DNA of 64,000 nucleotides from JANOSH01 sp031415695. GTDB taxonomy: Bacteria; Actinomycetota; Acidimicrobiia; Acidimicrobiales; Ilumatobacteraceae. The stretch is from contig JANOSH010000027.1 of assembly GCA_031415695.1 (NCBI GenBank), positions 1 to 64,000 of the forward strand. Reading direction: 5' to 3'. Position 1 is the stretch's first letter; each line of letters starts with the position of its first letter. Shown here piece by piece: positions 23,884 to 31,160 of this stretch. The notes under the pieces were generated by a model. That model saw only the letters and a program-made list of their open reading frames with translations. It was not told where the DNA came from and did no database searches. A program made the translations under genes and the position numbers.

Positions 23884-25026
23884 TCAGTTGCCACGTAGTT
23901 GAGCAATGGCCCCGGGCAGAACTCCGAGTAGATGATCGACGTCGACGTCGGTGGAGCCAAACCCGAGGCTGAGACGAAGCGCGCCGAATGCCGCGGCTCG
24001 GTCGACGCCGAGAGCTGCGAGAACATGGCTGGGATCCATGGCGCCGCTCGCGCACGCCGATGCCGCAGACGCACACACGCCAGCACGGTCAAGAAGAAAC
24101 AACAATGCTTCGTTCTCGACTCCGGCCACCAGTATGTGAGCGTTACCGGCAATCTTGAGATCACGATCAACCGTTTCGGTCACGCCTGGGACCGTAGCAA
24201 CCATAGTGTCGACCAGGCGGTCGCGTAATGCGGTCACCCGCTTAACCTCGCGCTCTCGTTCATCGACGGTGATGTGTAGAGCAGCCGCCATTGCGACCAC
24301 ACCGGCGACGTTCTGCGTGCCGCTGCGCCTCTCACGTTCTTGGCCGCCGCCTAGCAGCATTGGATGCACGCGCGTTCCACGACGCACTACGAGCGCACCG
24401 ACACCTTTTGGGCCGCCGAATTTATGAGCGCTAATAGAGATGAGTTGTGCATGACGCGCAAGATCGGCCACATCGACCCATGACACAGCCTGAACGGCGT
24501 CGGTATGTATAACAGCCGATGGCGCACGCTTCGACACGAGGCGGGTAATGCGCCGCAAAGGCTGGATAGTGCCGACCTCGTTGTTGGCCAGCATAACGCT
24601 GACCACCGCAACGTCGGGCGTCAACGCTGCTTCGAGCGCCTCGAGGTCAATAATTCCAGAGGAGTCGACGGGTATCACCCTGCCACCGTTGGCGACCACT
24701 ACATCGAGCACGGCGTGATGCTCAATAGCCGAGCACACGGCTCGATATTCGCGGCTGCGAATCGACCCGACGATGGCCAGGTTGTCAGCCTCGGTTCCAC
24801 CCGCGGTGAAAACCACATCTCCTGGCTCGGCGCCAAGGGCTTGAGCAACGATCTCTCGCGATTCATCGAGGGCGCGCGCTGCCCGCCGGGCCGCACCGTG
24901 GGCACCGGACGGGTTGCCGAAATGTTCGGTGAGGAACGGCATCATGGCATCGACGGCCTCGGGGCGCATTGGTGTGGACGCAGCCCAGTCGAAGTATCCC
25001 GCGGTTGCGGTTCGCATCGTCGTCAC
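23884..25026 (-). CDS. Cysteine desulfurase (IscS/NifS-like)
   Basis: A PLP enzyme of 380 residues that takes sulfur from cysteine. N-terminal YFDWAASTPMRPEAVDAM, the PLP-binding HHAVLD, the aldimine Lys in ISAHKFGGPKG, GGGQERERRSGTQN, and the flexible catalytic loop with Cys in CASAASACASGA. Its immediate coupling to mnmA (1 bp apart) indicates a role in tRNA thiolation, as in the actinobacterial iscS-trmU pair. GTG start at 25024-25026 lies six bases after TAGCCT. Confidence 0.94.
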   Translation of the reverse strand: MTTMRTATAGYFDWAASTPMRPEAVDAMMPFLTEHFGNPSGAHGAARRAARALDESREIVAQALGAEPGDVVFTAGGTEADNLAIVGSIRSREYRAVCSAIEHHAVLDVVVANGGRVIPVDSSGIIDLEALEAALTPDVAVVSVMLANNEVGTIQPLRRITRLVSKRAPSAVIHTDAVQAVSWVDVADLARHAQLISISAHKFGGPKGVGALVVRRGTRVHPMLLGGGQERERRSGTQNVAGVVAMAAALHITVDEREREVKRVTALRDRLVDTMVATVPGVTETVDRDLKIAGNAHILVAGVENEALLFLLDRAGVCASAASACASGAMDPSHVLAALGVDRAAAFGALRLSLGFGSTDVDVDHLLGVLPGAIAQLRGN

Positions 25027-25038
25027 CGTGTCAGGCTA
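25027..25038 (-). promoter_or_regulatory. Leaderless -10 before the cysteine desulfurase gene (TAGCCT-N6-GTG)
   Basis: On the minus strand TAGCCT (25038-25033) ends six bases before the GTG. No SD is seen. The hexamer is identical to the one before gnd and the HAD gene. Confidence 0.55.
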
Positions 25039-26434
25039 CCGCGGGCTCCGAGATACACGGCAGGTTGATCCAAAACTCGGCGCCGCCACCAATAGGGCTG
25101 CGAACACCTACCGAACCACCGTGTTGTTCAACGAGAGATTGCACGATCGACAAACCGAGGCCGGATCCGCCATCTGCTCGGGCCCTACCAGCATCGAGTC
25201 GGGTGAACCGTTCGAACACCGCCGCAGCCTCGGCGGCGTCGATTCCAAGGCCATGGTCGCGGATTGAGATCTCGGCGATGTCATCGAGGGTTCGAACCGT
25301 GATGTCGACGGGTAGTCCCGCTGAGGTGTGCTGACGGGCGTTCGACAGCAGGTTCGCCACCACCTGCTGCAGCCGCATCGGGTCACCGAGCACTATCGGC
25401 TCACCGGACAGCTCCATCGTCCACGCTCGGTCGGGGTCAGACACCCGAGCGTCGCTCACCGCGCCGTGTACGAGGGCAGTAATGTCGACACGTTCCTGCG
25501 TGAGCGGACGGCCCTGATCGGCGCGGGCGAGTACCAACATGTCCTCAACCAGCATTCCCATGCGTTGCGCCTCGGCCTCGACCCGGCCGAGCGCAGCGTG
25601 CCGCTCGTCGGACGCGCTGATGACGCCGGCCCTCATGAGTTCGGCATACCCTCGGATCGAGGTGAGCGGGGTGCGAAGTTCGTGCGAGGCATCAGCAACG
25701 AAACGACGCAGGCGCGCTTCGGATGCTGCCTGTTCGGCAAAAGCGGCCTCGATCCGCTCCAGCATGGTGTTCATCGACGAGCCCAGCCGACCAACTTCTG
25801 TGACATCATCCGAATCGACCACTCGGGCCGAAAGGTCTCCGGCCGCGATGGCCACAGCAGTACTAGTCATGCGGTCGAGCGGACGAAGGGCCCGCCGAAC
25901 AAAGATCCAGGCCAACAGTCCCATCGCCGTCAAAACGCCGAGAGCCACACCAAGCTCAACGCGCACTAGACGGTTCACGGTCTCGTCAACAACCGAGAGT
26001 TCCAGAGCAGTGACCGAGTAGCCACGGGAATTGGGGCGAACCATCACCCGATACGCCTTGTTGGACTGCGAGGTAAACACGGTAAATGGCTTATCGACAC
26101 GGGCCGTAGTCACGTCGAGATCGAGTTGATCCGATGTGTCGAAACCCGAGTCAACAACTCCGGAAACGAACACCCCGGCGGGGTCGTACTGGCCGATCAG
26201 AAAGCTCTGGGCACCGAGCGGGCCACCAGGTCGGCCGGGTAGCTCGATGCCATTGGGATTGCGGGGTCCTCGCCCATCGCCGTCTCGATCGAATTCCCGT
26301 CTGATCTGTAGCTGTTCATCGAGCTGATTCAGCAGCGATTGGTGCAGCAATCGCGTTGTGGCGAAACCCGCTGCGCCGAGGCCTAGCGCAGTAAGTAACA
26401 GCAGGCCAAAGAGCAGTCGCCGACGTAGCGTCAC
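25031..26434 (-). CDS. Sensor histidine kinase
   Basis: A 467-residue membrane kinase: helix 1 (LLFGLLLLTALGLGAAGFA, about 7-25), an extracytoplasmic sensor of about 120 residues, helix 2 (GVALGVLTAMGLLAWIFV), HAMP, a HisKA box with phospho-His in DASHELRTPLTSIRGY, and an HATPase domain with N box NLLSNARQH, DHGLGID and GGSGLGLSIV. It passes phosphate to the response regulator encoded just upstream. The GTG at 26432-26434 overlaps the regulator stop (GTGA); a much longer frame is rejected because it would overlap the regulator. The 3' end is 4 bp from the desulfurase start and covers its promoter-like TAGCCT. Stimulus unknown. Confidence 0.93.
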   Translation of the reverse strand: MTLRRRLLFGLLLLTALGLGAAGFATTRLLHQSLLNQLDEQLQIRREFDRDGDGRGPRNPNGIELPGRPGGPLGAQSFLIGQYDPAGVFVSGVVDSGFDTSDQLDLDVTTARVDKPFTVFTSQSNKAYRVMVRPNSRGYSVTALELSVVDETVNRLVRVELGVALGVLTAMGLLAWIFVRRALRPLDRMTSTAVAIAAGDLSARVVDSDDVTEVGRLGSSMNTMLERIEAAFAEQAASEARLRRFVADASHELRTPLTSIRGYAELMRAGVISASDERHAALGRVEAEAQRMGMLVEDMLVLARADQGRPLTQERVDITALVHGAVSDARVSDPDRAWTMELSGEPIVLGDPMRLQQVVANLLSNARQHTSAGLPVDITVRTLDDIAEISIRDHGLGIDAAEAAAVFERFTRLDAGRARADGGSGLGLSIVQSLVEQHGGSVGVRSPIGGGAEFWINLPCISEPAVA

Positions 26435-27114
26435 GACGGGACCCTGATCACGTACCCAACACCACGGATCGTGTGAATGAGTGGCGGGCCGAGAGGGTCG
26501 AGCTTCTTGCGCAGGTACGACACATACGTCTCGACAACGTTGGCCTCGCCGCCAAAATCGTACTGCCACACATGGTCGAGGATCTGGGCCTTGGACAGCA
26601 CACGGCCAGAGTTGACCATGAGGTACCGCAGAAGCTTGAACTCGGTGGGCGACAGCGACACGTCCTCGCCGGCCCGGCGAACCTCGTACGAATCTTCGTC
26701 GAGGGTTAGGTCGGCGACCGACACCACCTTTACTTCGTGCTCGTCGTGGCCGGCGCGGCGAAGTAATGCCCGCACACGAGCAATGAGTTCTTCAAGGCTG
26801 AATGGCTTGGTCACATAGTCATCGCCTCCGACGGTGAGCCCTCGTACTTTGTCCTCGGTGGCGTCCCGTGCAGTCAGGAACAGCACCGGAGTTTTCATTC
26901 CATCGCGCCGCAGCCGTTGGCAGAGTTCAATGCCGTCGCCATCGGGGAGCATCACGTCAAACACCAAGAGGTCGGCCGGTTGCTGCATAAGTGCGTTTCG
27001 TGCTGCCATGCAGGTCGCGGCAGTGACAACGTCGTAGCCCACGTGGCGCAACGCGATGCTCAAGAGGTCCCGAATATTTGCTTCGTCATCGAGCACCAGT
27101 ACGCGAGATCCCAT
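26431..27114 (-). CDS. OmpR-family response regulator
   Basis: A 227-residue regulator. Receiver domain (1-120) with acidic pair Asp9/Asp10, phospho-acceptor Asp53 in VFDVMLPDG, Thr81 and Lys103 (VTKPF); winged-helix DNA-binding domain (about 130-227) with LSPTEFKLLRYLMVN, HVWQYDFGGEANVVET and the C-terminal RGVGYVIR hairpin. First gene of the two-gene operon with the kinase. CAGACT lies six bases before the ATG, a weak leaderless-type -10. Confidence 0.95.
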   Translation of the reverse strand: MGSRVLVLDDEANIRDLLSIALRHVGYDVVTAATCMAARNALMQQPADLLVFDVMLPDGDGIELCQRLRRDGMKTPVLFLTARDATEDKVRGLTVGGDDYVTKPFSLEELIARVRALLRRAGHDEHEVKVVSVADLTLDEDSYEVRRAGEDVSLSPTEFKLLRYLMVNSGRVLSKAQILDHVWQYDFGGEANVVETYVSYLRKKLDPLGPPLIHTIRGVGYVIRVPS

Positions 27115-27202
27115 GAATGCAGTCTGCCCGCATCCGCGGTGGTGAAGCTGCGAATTGACTGTGACTTTCCTGTGAGTTACGGCGGTTGCGAGTGGCTGGC
27201 TT

Positions 27203-27311
27203 GCCTTCGGCGTCGCTTGCTCGCTGCCGCTCGCTTTTAACGCTCCGCCACCTAGCTCGCCTTCGGCGTCGCTTGCTCGCTGCCGCTCGCTTTAACGCTC
27301 CGCCACCTAGC
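27203..27311. repeat. Tandem ~54-bp duplication downstream of paaE
   Basis: Two near-identical copies, 27203-27256 and 27259-27311, differ by one T. Each contains GCTCGCTGCCGCTCGCTTTA and ends CCGCCACCTAGC; the second copy includes the paaE stop codon. The unit has several CGCTTGCTCGC/CGCTGCCGCTCGC sub-repeats and no coding pattern. It fills most of the gap between the response regulator and paaE. Confidence 0.85.
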
Positions 27312-28380
27312 GTTCGTCAAACGACACGGTGAGGCTCGCCGACCTCGGGTGAGACTGGCAGGTAAGCACAAAACCCGCAGCCACATCGTTGCGATCGAGC
27401 GCGAAGTTTCGCTCCATGTGAACCACGCCATCAACCAGCTTGGCTCGACAGGTTGTGCATACGCCCGCGCGGCACGAATACGGCACATCGAGCCCTGCTG
27501 CGGACGCGGCTTCAAGCACACTCAAGGCACGAGACACCGGCCCAAGGTCATGACGACGTCCGTCTCTAATAACAACCAGATGCACCGTTGCCGTGGTATC
27601 GACGTCGGCAGCCGTCCGGGCCACAACTGTTCCCGTTGGCACCCCGAAGCGTTCGATGTGGATTTGCGCATCGCAGAGCCCCGCTGAGGTCAACGCTCCT
27701 TCGACCAGATCATTGAAATCCCCCGGCCCACACACGAAGGCATGATCGATTCGGTCCGCAGGAGTCACCGTTCTCAGGAACAGGGATAGGCGTTCAGAGT
27801 CGAGGCGGCCGTCGCACAACGGCGAATCGGAACGTTCACGAGACAACACGTTGTGCACCGAGAACCGGGTGACATACCGATCCTTTAGGTCGTCGAGAGC
27901 TACTTTGAACATGGTCGAGGCTTGGGTCCGGTTGGCGTAGATGAGCGCGAAACTGCTGCCGGGTTCGGCTGCGAGTAACGACGAGGCAATCGACAAGATA
28001 GGCGTAATGCCAGCCCCGCCAGCTATTGCGACGACGTGGCGTTTCGACACCGGTTCATCCGGCAACGAGAAGCGCCCTTGCGGTTCGAAAACCTGTACCA
28101 CGTCACCGACGCGCAAGTCGTTGTTCACCCAACTCGAAAACACGCCGCTCGGCACCTGACGGATGCCGACGCTCAATGGTTGGAGGCCAACAGGTGAGCA
28201 AATGGAGTAAGAGCGTCGCAGATCTACCCCGTCGATGCTTGCGCGCAACGTCAGGTATTGGCCCGCAACAAACTCGAACTTGGCGGCGATCGCCACGGGT
28301 ACCTCGAACGAAACCACGACCGCTTCGGCAGTCTCGGCCGTAATGGAGCTCACCTTTAACCCGTGGAACTGTTGGCTCAC
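27307..28380 (-). CDS. paaE: Phenylacetyl-CoA epoxidase reductase subunit PaaE
   Basis: The reductase that feeds electrons from NADPH to the PaaA diiron centre. Domains over 357 residues: FAD-binding (DLRRSYSIC, about 55-65), NAD(P)-binding (AIAGGAGITPILSI and the FVCGPGDF turn), and a C-terminal plant-type 2Fe-2S ferredoxin (CRAGVCTTCRAKLVDG...LTCQSHP). The GTG at 28378-28380 overlaps the paaC stop (GTGA). It follows paaC directly, leaving no space for paaD. The stop codon lies inside a tandem duplication. Confidence 0.93.
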   Translation of the reverse strand: MSQQFHGLKVSSITAETAEAVVVSFEVPVAIAAKFEFVAGQYLTLRASIDGVDLRRSYSICSPVGLQPLSVGIRQVPSGVFSSWVNNDLRVGDVVQVFEPQGRFSLPDEPVSKRHVVAIAGGAGITPILSIASSLLAAEPGSSFALIYANRTQASTMFKVALDDLKDRYVTRFSVHNVLSRERSDSPLCDGRLDSERLSLFLRTVTPADRIDHAFVCGPGDFNDLVEGALTSAGLCDAQIHIERFGVPTGTVVARTAADVDTTATVHLVVIRDGRRHDLGPVSRALSVLEAASAAGLDVPYSCRAGVCTTCRAKLVDGVVHMERNFALDRNDVAAGFVLTCQSHPRSASLTVSFDER

Positions 28381-29192
28381 CAAACGCCGCCCGGGAACTG
28401 GCGCGGCAATATTTGCATCTCGGCTAACAGCGGGGCGAGGTGTTCGGTGTGCACGCCTCGCTTAGCCCGTGTCCTCTCGGGTGACGCCTCGGGGGTCACG
28501 AGACCAGCGGCGGCAATGGTCGCTGCCATGTGCGTTCGCCACGGCAAAGTCAGGTCACCGCAACGTGGACCAAGCCCGCTTGCCGCCGCCTCCTCGTCGA
28601 TACGATCGGCCTCGAACAGTTCTGCGCAGTACGGCCACGCCGCTACGAGCGCACCTTGAGCGCGCCGGTGCGATTCGTCGGTGCCGTTGCCGAGGCGAAC
28701 GAGCCAGTCAGTCGAATGGCGCTGGTGGTACCGGGCTTCTTTCACCGCACCTTCAGCCGTCAAAGCAATGCTGGCGTCGGTGGATGCGACAAGCTTTTCC
28801 CACCACAACACCATGTACGTCGACATGATGAGGTTACGAACCACAGCAAAGGCAAAATCACGGCCACCAGTGCATCCGTCGGGTCCGTTGGTGAGTTCCA
28901 CTATCGACACATTCATGAACGCGTCGGGGTCGCGAAGATAGGCGAGTTCGTCTTCGCTGAGCAGTGGACCACCGGTCGACCCACTGAGCTCGCCGGCGCG
29001 GCTCAGGACGTGTCGTGATTGCCCGATCAGATCAAGAGCAATGTTAGCGAGCGCCAAATCTTCCTCGAGAACAGGCGCATGACCACACCATTCGCTCAGC
29101 CTCTGGCCGAGTATCAGACAGGTGTCGCCGAGGCGCAACAGATACTGAACAGTTGGGTGCGAACTCGGCCGCACCGACGCCACGGGAGTCAC
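28377..29192 (-). CDS. paaC: Phenylacetyl-CoA epoxidase structural subunit PaaC
   Basis: Structural partner of PaaA in the ring-epoxidising complex. The 271-residue ferritin-like helical protein contains the family segments YLLRLGDTCLILGQRLSEWC, ALANIALDLIGQSRHVL and VKEARYHQRHSTDWLVRLG. It stabilises PaaA rather than carrying a full diiron site. Starts at GTG overlapping the paaB stop (GTGA) and ends in an overlap with paaE. Confidence 0.93.
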   Translation of the reverse strand: MTPVASVRPSSHPTVQYLLRLGDTCLILGQRLSEWCGHAPVLEEDLALANIALDLIGQSRHVLSRAGELSGSTGGPLLSEDELAYLRDPDAFMNVSIVELTNGPDGCTGGRDFAFAVVRNLIMSTYMVLWWEKLVASTDASIALTAEGAVKEARYHQRHSTDWLVRLGNGTDESHRRAQGALVAAWPYCAELFEADRIDEEAAASGLGPRCGDLTLPWRTHMAATIAAAGLVTPEASPERTRAKRGVHTEHLAPLLAEMQILPRQFPGGVW

Positions 29193-29476
29193 ATGTGTTC
29201 GACCGAGGGCGGCAGCTCGTAGAAGCTGGGATGGCGGTACACCTTGTCGACGGCCGGGTCGAACAGGGAGTCCTTGTCGACCGGATCGCTGGCCACAATG
29301 TCAACGGATCGAACCACCCAAATGCTCGTGCCTTCCTGACGGCGGGTGTACACATCGCGAGCCATGTGAACGGCCATTCTGGCGTCGGTGGCGTGGAGGC
29401 TGCCACAGTGCTTGTGGTCGAGCCCTGCTTTGCTCCGTACGAAAACTTCCCACAACGGCCATTCGCTCGAGGTCAT
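29189..29476 (-). CDS. paaB: Phenylacetyl-CoA epoxidase subunit PaaB
   Basis: A 95-residue protein, the normal PaaB length. It begins MTSSEWPLWEVFVRSKAGLD and continues with HKHCGSLHATDARMA and the conserved RDVYTRRQEGTSIWVV, ending with the VYRHPSFYELPP motif. It bridges PaaAC heterodimers in the complex. ATG overlaps the paaA stop (ATGA). Confidence 0.94.
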   Translation of the reverse strand: MTSSEWPLWEVFVRSKAGLDHKHCGSLHATDARMAVHMARDVYTRRQEGTSIWVVRSVDIVASDPVDKDSLFDPAVDKVYRHPSFYELPPSVEHM

Positions 29477-30408
29477 GGCGACACCTGTTGCGCTGGATGT
29501 TTCGATGCGTAGCTCAGCGCCGCCTCGCGAACCCACGCGCCTTCGTCCCAAGCCGCAACACGGGCCGCCAGCCGCTCCTCGTTGCACGGGCCGTCTCCGC
29601 CAACAACACGATGGAACTCTGCCCAGTCGATGGGCCCGAAGTCGTAATGGCCCCGCTCGTGATTCCACACCAGGTCGCGGTCGGGAAGTGTGACACCAAG
29701 TAGTGCCGCTTGATCGACGGTGGCATCGATGAAGCGCTGACGAAGGTCGTCGTTGGAGAACCGCTTAATGCCCCAACGCATCGATTGAGCGCTGTTGGGC
29801 GACTCGTCGTCGGGCGGGCCGAACATCATGATCGAGGGCCACCACCAGCGGTCGACGGCATCTTGCACCATGGAGCGTTGGGCGTCGGTGCCTTGTCGCA
29901 TCATGACAAGCAGGCTCTCGAAACCTTGGCGCTGGTGGGTGCTTTCTTCCCTGCAGATCCGCACCATGGCCCGGGCATATGGGGCATACGAACAACGACA
30001 CAAGGGCACCTGGTTCATGATTGCGGCACCGTCGACCAGCCAGCCAATAGTGCCGACGTCGGCCCAGGTGATCGTCGGATAGTTGAAAATGGAGCTGTAC
30101 TTCGCGGTGCCGTTGTGAAGCGCCTGGATCATGTCGTCGCGGCTAGTACCGAGTGTTTCAGCAGCACCGTACAGGTACAGACCGTGTCCGCCTTCGTCTT
30201 GAACCTTGGACAGCAAGATGGCTTTGCGTTTGAGGGACGGTGCCCGCGTAATCCAGTTCCCTTCGGGCAACATGCCAACAATCTCGCTGTGGGCGTGTTG
30301 GCTGATTTGGCGCAACAACGTGTTGCGATAACGGTCGGGCATCCAGTCATTCGCCTCGATGAAATCGCCAGCAGCAATGCGGGCTTCGAACTGCGCGTCA
30401 GAGGTCAT
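29473..30408 (-). CDS. paaA: Phenylacetyl-CoA epoxidase catalytic subunit PaaA
   Basis: The diiron subunit that epoxidises the aromatic ring of phenylacetyl-CoA. Diiron ligands sit in helices with KVQDEGGHGLYLYG (about 68-81) and RICREESTHQRQGFE (about 150-164). The C-terminal part DYGP-like motif reads HYDFGPIDWAEF. Length 311 fits. First gene of the tightly overlapping paaABCE operon; it lies 4 bp after the end of the upstream EcsC gene, possibly sharing a transcript. Confidence 0.95.
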   Translation of the reverse strand: MTSDAQFEARIAAGDFIEANDWMPDRYRNTLLRQISQHAHSEIVGMLPEGNWITRAPSLKRKAILLSKVQDEGGHGLYLYGAAETLGTSRDDMIQALHNGTAKYSSIFNYPTITWADVGTIGWLVDGAAIMNQVPLCRCSYAPYARAMVRICREESTHQRQGFESLLVMMRQGTDAQRSMVQDAVDRWWWPSIMMFGPPDDESPNSAQSMRWGIKRFSNDDLRQRFIDATVDQAALLGVTLPDRDLVWNHERGHYDFGPIDWAEFHRVVGGDGPCNEERLAARVAAWDEGAWVREAALSYASKHPAQQVSP

Positions 30409-30412
30409 TGGT

Positions 30413-31114
30413 TCACACCGTGGGTAGTTGGGGTTTGTTGTCGGCCTTCGGCCAGGTGTCGAAGAACTTTTTGGCTGTGCGACCGACGCTACTGGCTAAC
30501 GCCTTGTTTCCCGCTGCACCCACGCCGGCACCGATTCCGAGCGGAATGAGCGACGCAACTTTCACCATTGCTTCTTTGGTAGCCAGCTTGGCCACCATTC
30601 GCGTGCCAACCTTGGTGACGATGCGAGTGGTGGTAGCCGCTGGAGTCTTGGCACCAACGGCAGTCTTACCAATGTGCTTCTTCATGTCGGCAGCCGATTT
30701 CTCGACTGTGGTGAGTTCGCCCGTAGCTCCGGACAGCACGTGGTACACCGAAGCCTTGCGCTGCGCGTCGTTCGATAGGTCGTGGCCATAGGCCACACCA
30801 ACGGCCATAACCATTTCGGTAATACGAGCGAAGGCCAAACCAATATCGGCAACCGCCGTGGCCAGCGACGCCGTGGTTCCCACTGCGGGCGCAGCCGCAA
30901 TGGCACCGCTCAGTGCACCTGCGCCGGCCAGCTCACGCGAGAACTTCTTGATCACGGCGTCGGCCACCTGTGCATGCGTTGCCGTTGGCCGTTCGGCTCG
31001 GATCTTGCGAACCAAGGCTTCGGCTTGACCCAGCCGGGTAGCAACGACGTGGTCGACCGATGTCATGGCGACTTTGCCAACCTGAGCAGATGCCCGATTC
31101 AAAATGTTTGTCAT
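30413..31114 (-). CDS. EcsC-family protein
   Basis: A 233-residue protein with an alternating Ala/Gly/Val-rich helical pattern typical of EcsC: GAGALSGAIAAAPAVGTTAS, then TTTRIVTKVGTRMVAKLATK and IPLGIGAGVGAAGNKALASS near the end. The biochemical function of this family is unknown; B. subtilis EcsC is linked to an ABC transporter operon. ATG 31112-31114 chosen over further upstream codons that lie in low-quality sequence. The 4-bp gap to paaA suggests cotranscription, but functional relation is not evident. Confidence 0.75.
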   Translation of the reverse strand: MTNILNRASAQVGKVAMTSVDHVVATRLGQAEALVRKIRAERPTATHAQVADAVIKKFSRELAGAGALSGAIAAAPAVGTTASLATAVADIGLAFARITEMVMAVGVAYGHDLSNDAQRKASVYHVLSGATGELTTVEKSAADMKKHIGKTAVGAKTPAATTTRIVTKVGTRMVAKLATKEAMVKVASLIPLGIGAGVGAAGNKALASSVGRTAKKFFDTWPKADNKPQLPTV

Positions 31115-31160
31115 ATCGAGACACTCAACGTAGCGGCCGAGAGCACTATTCCGCACCATG

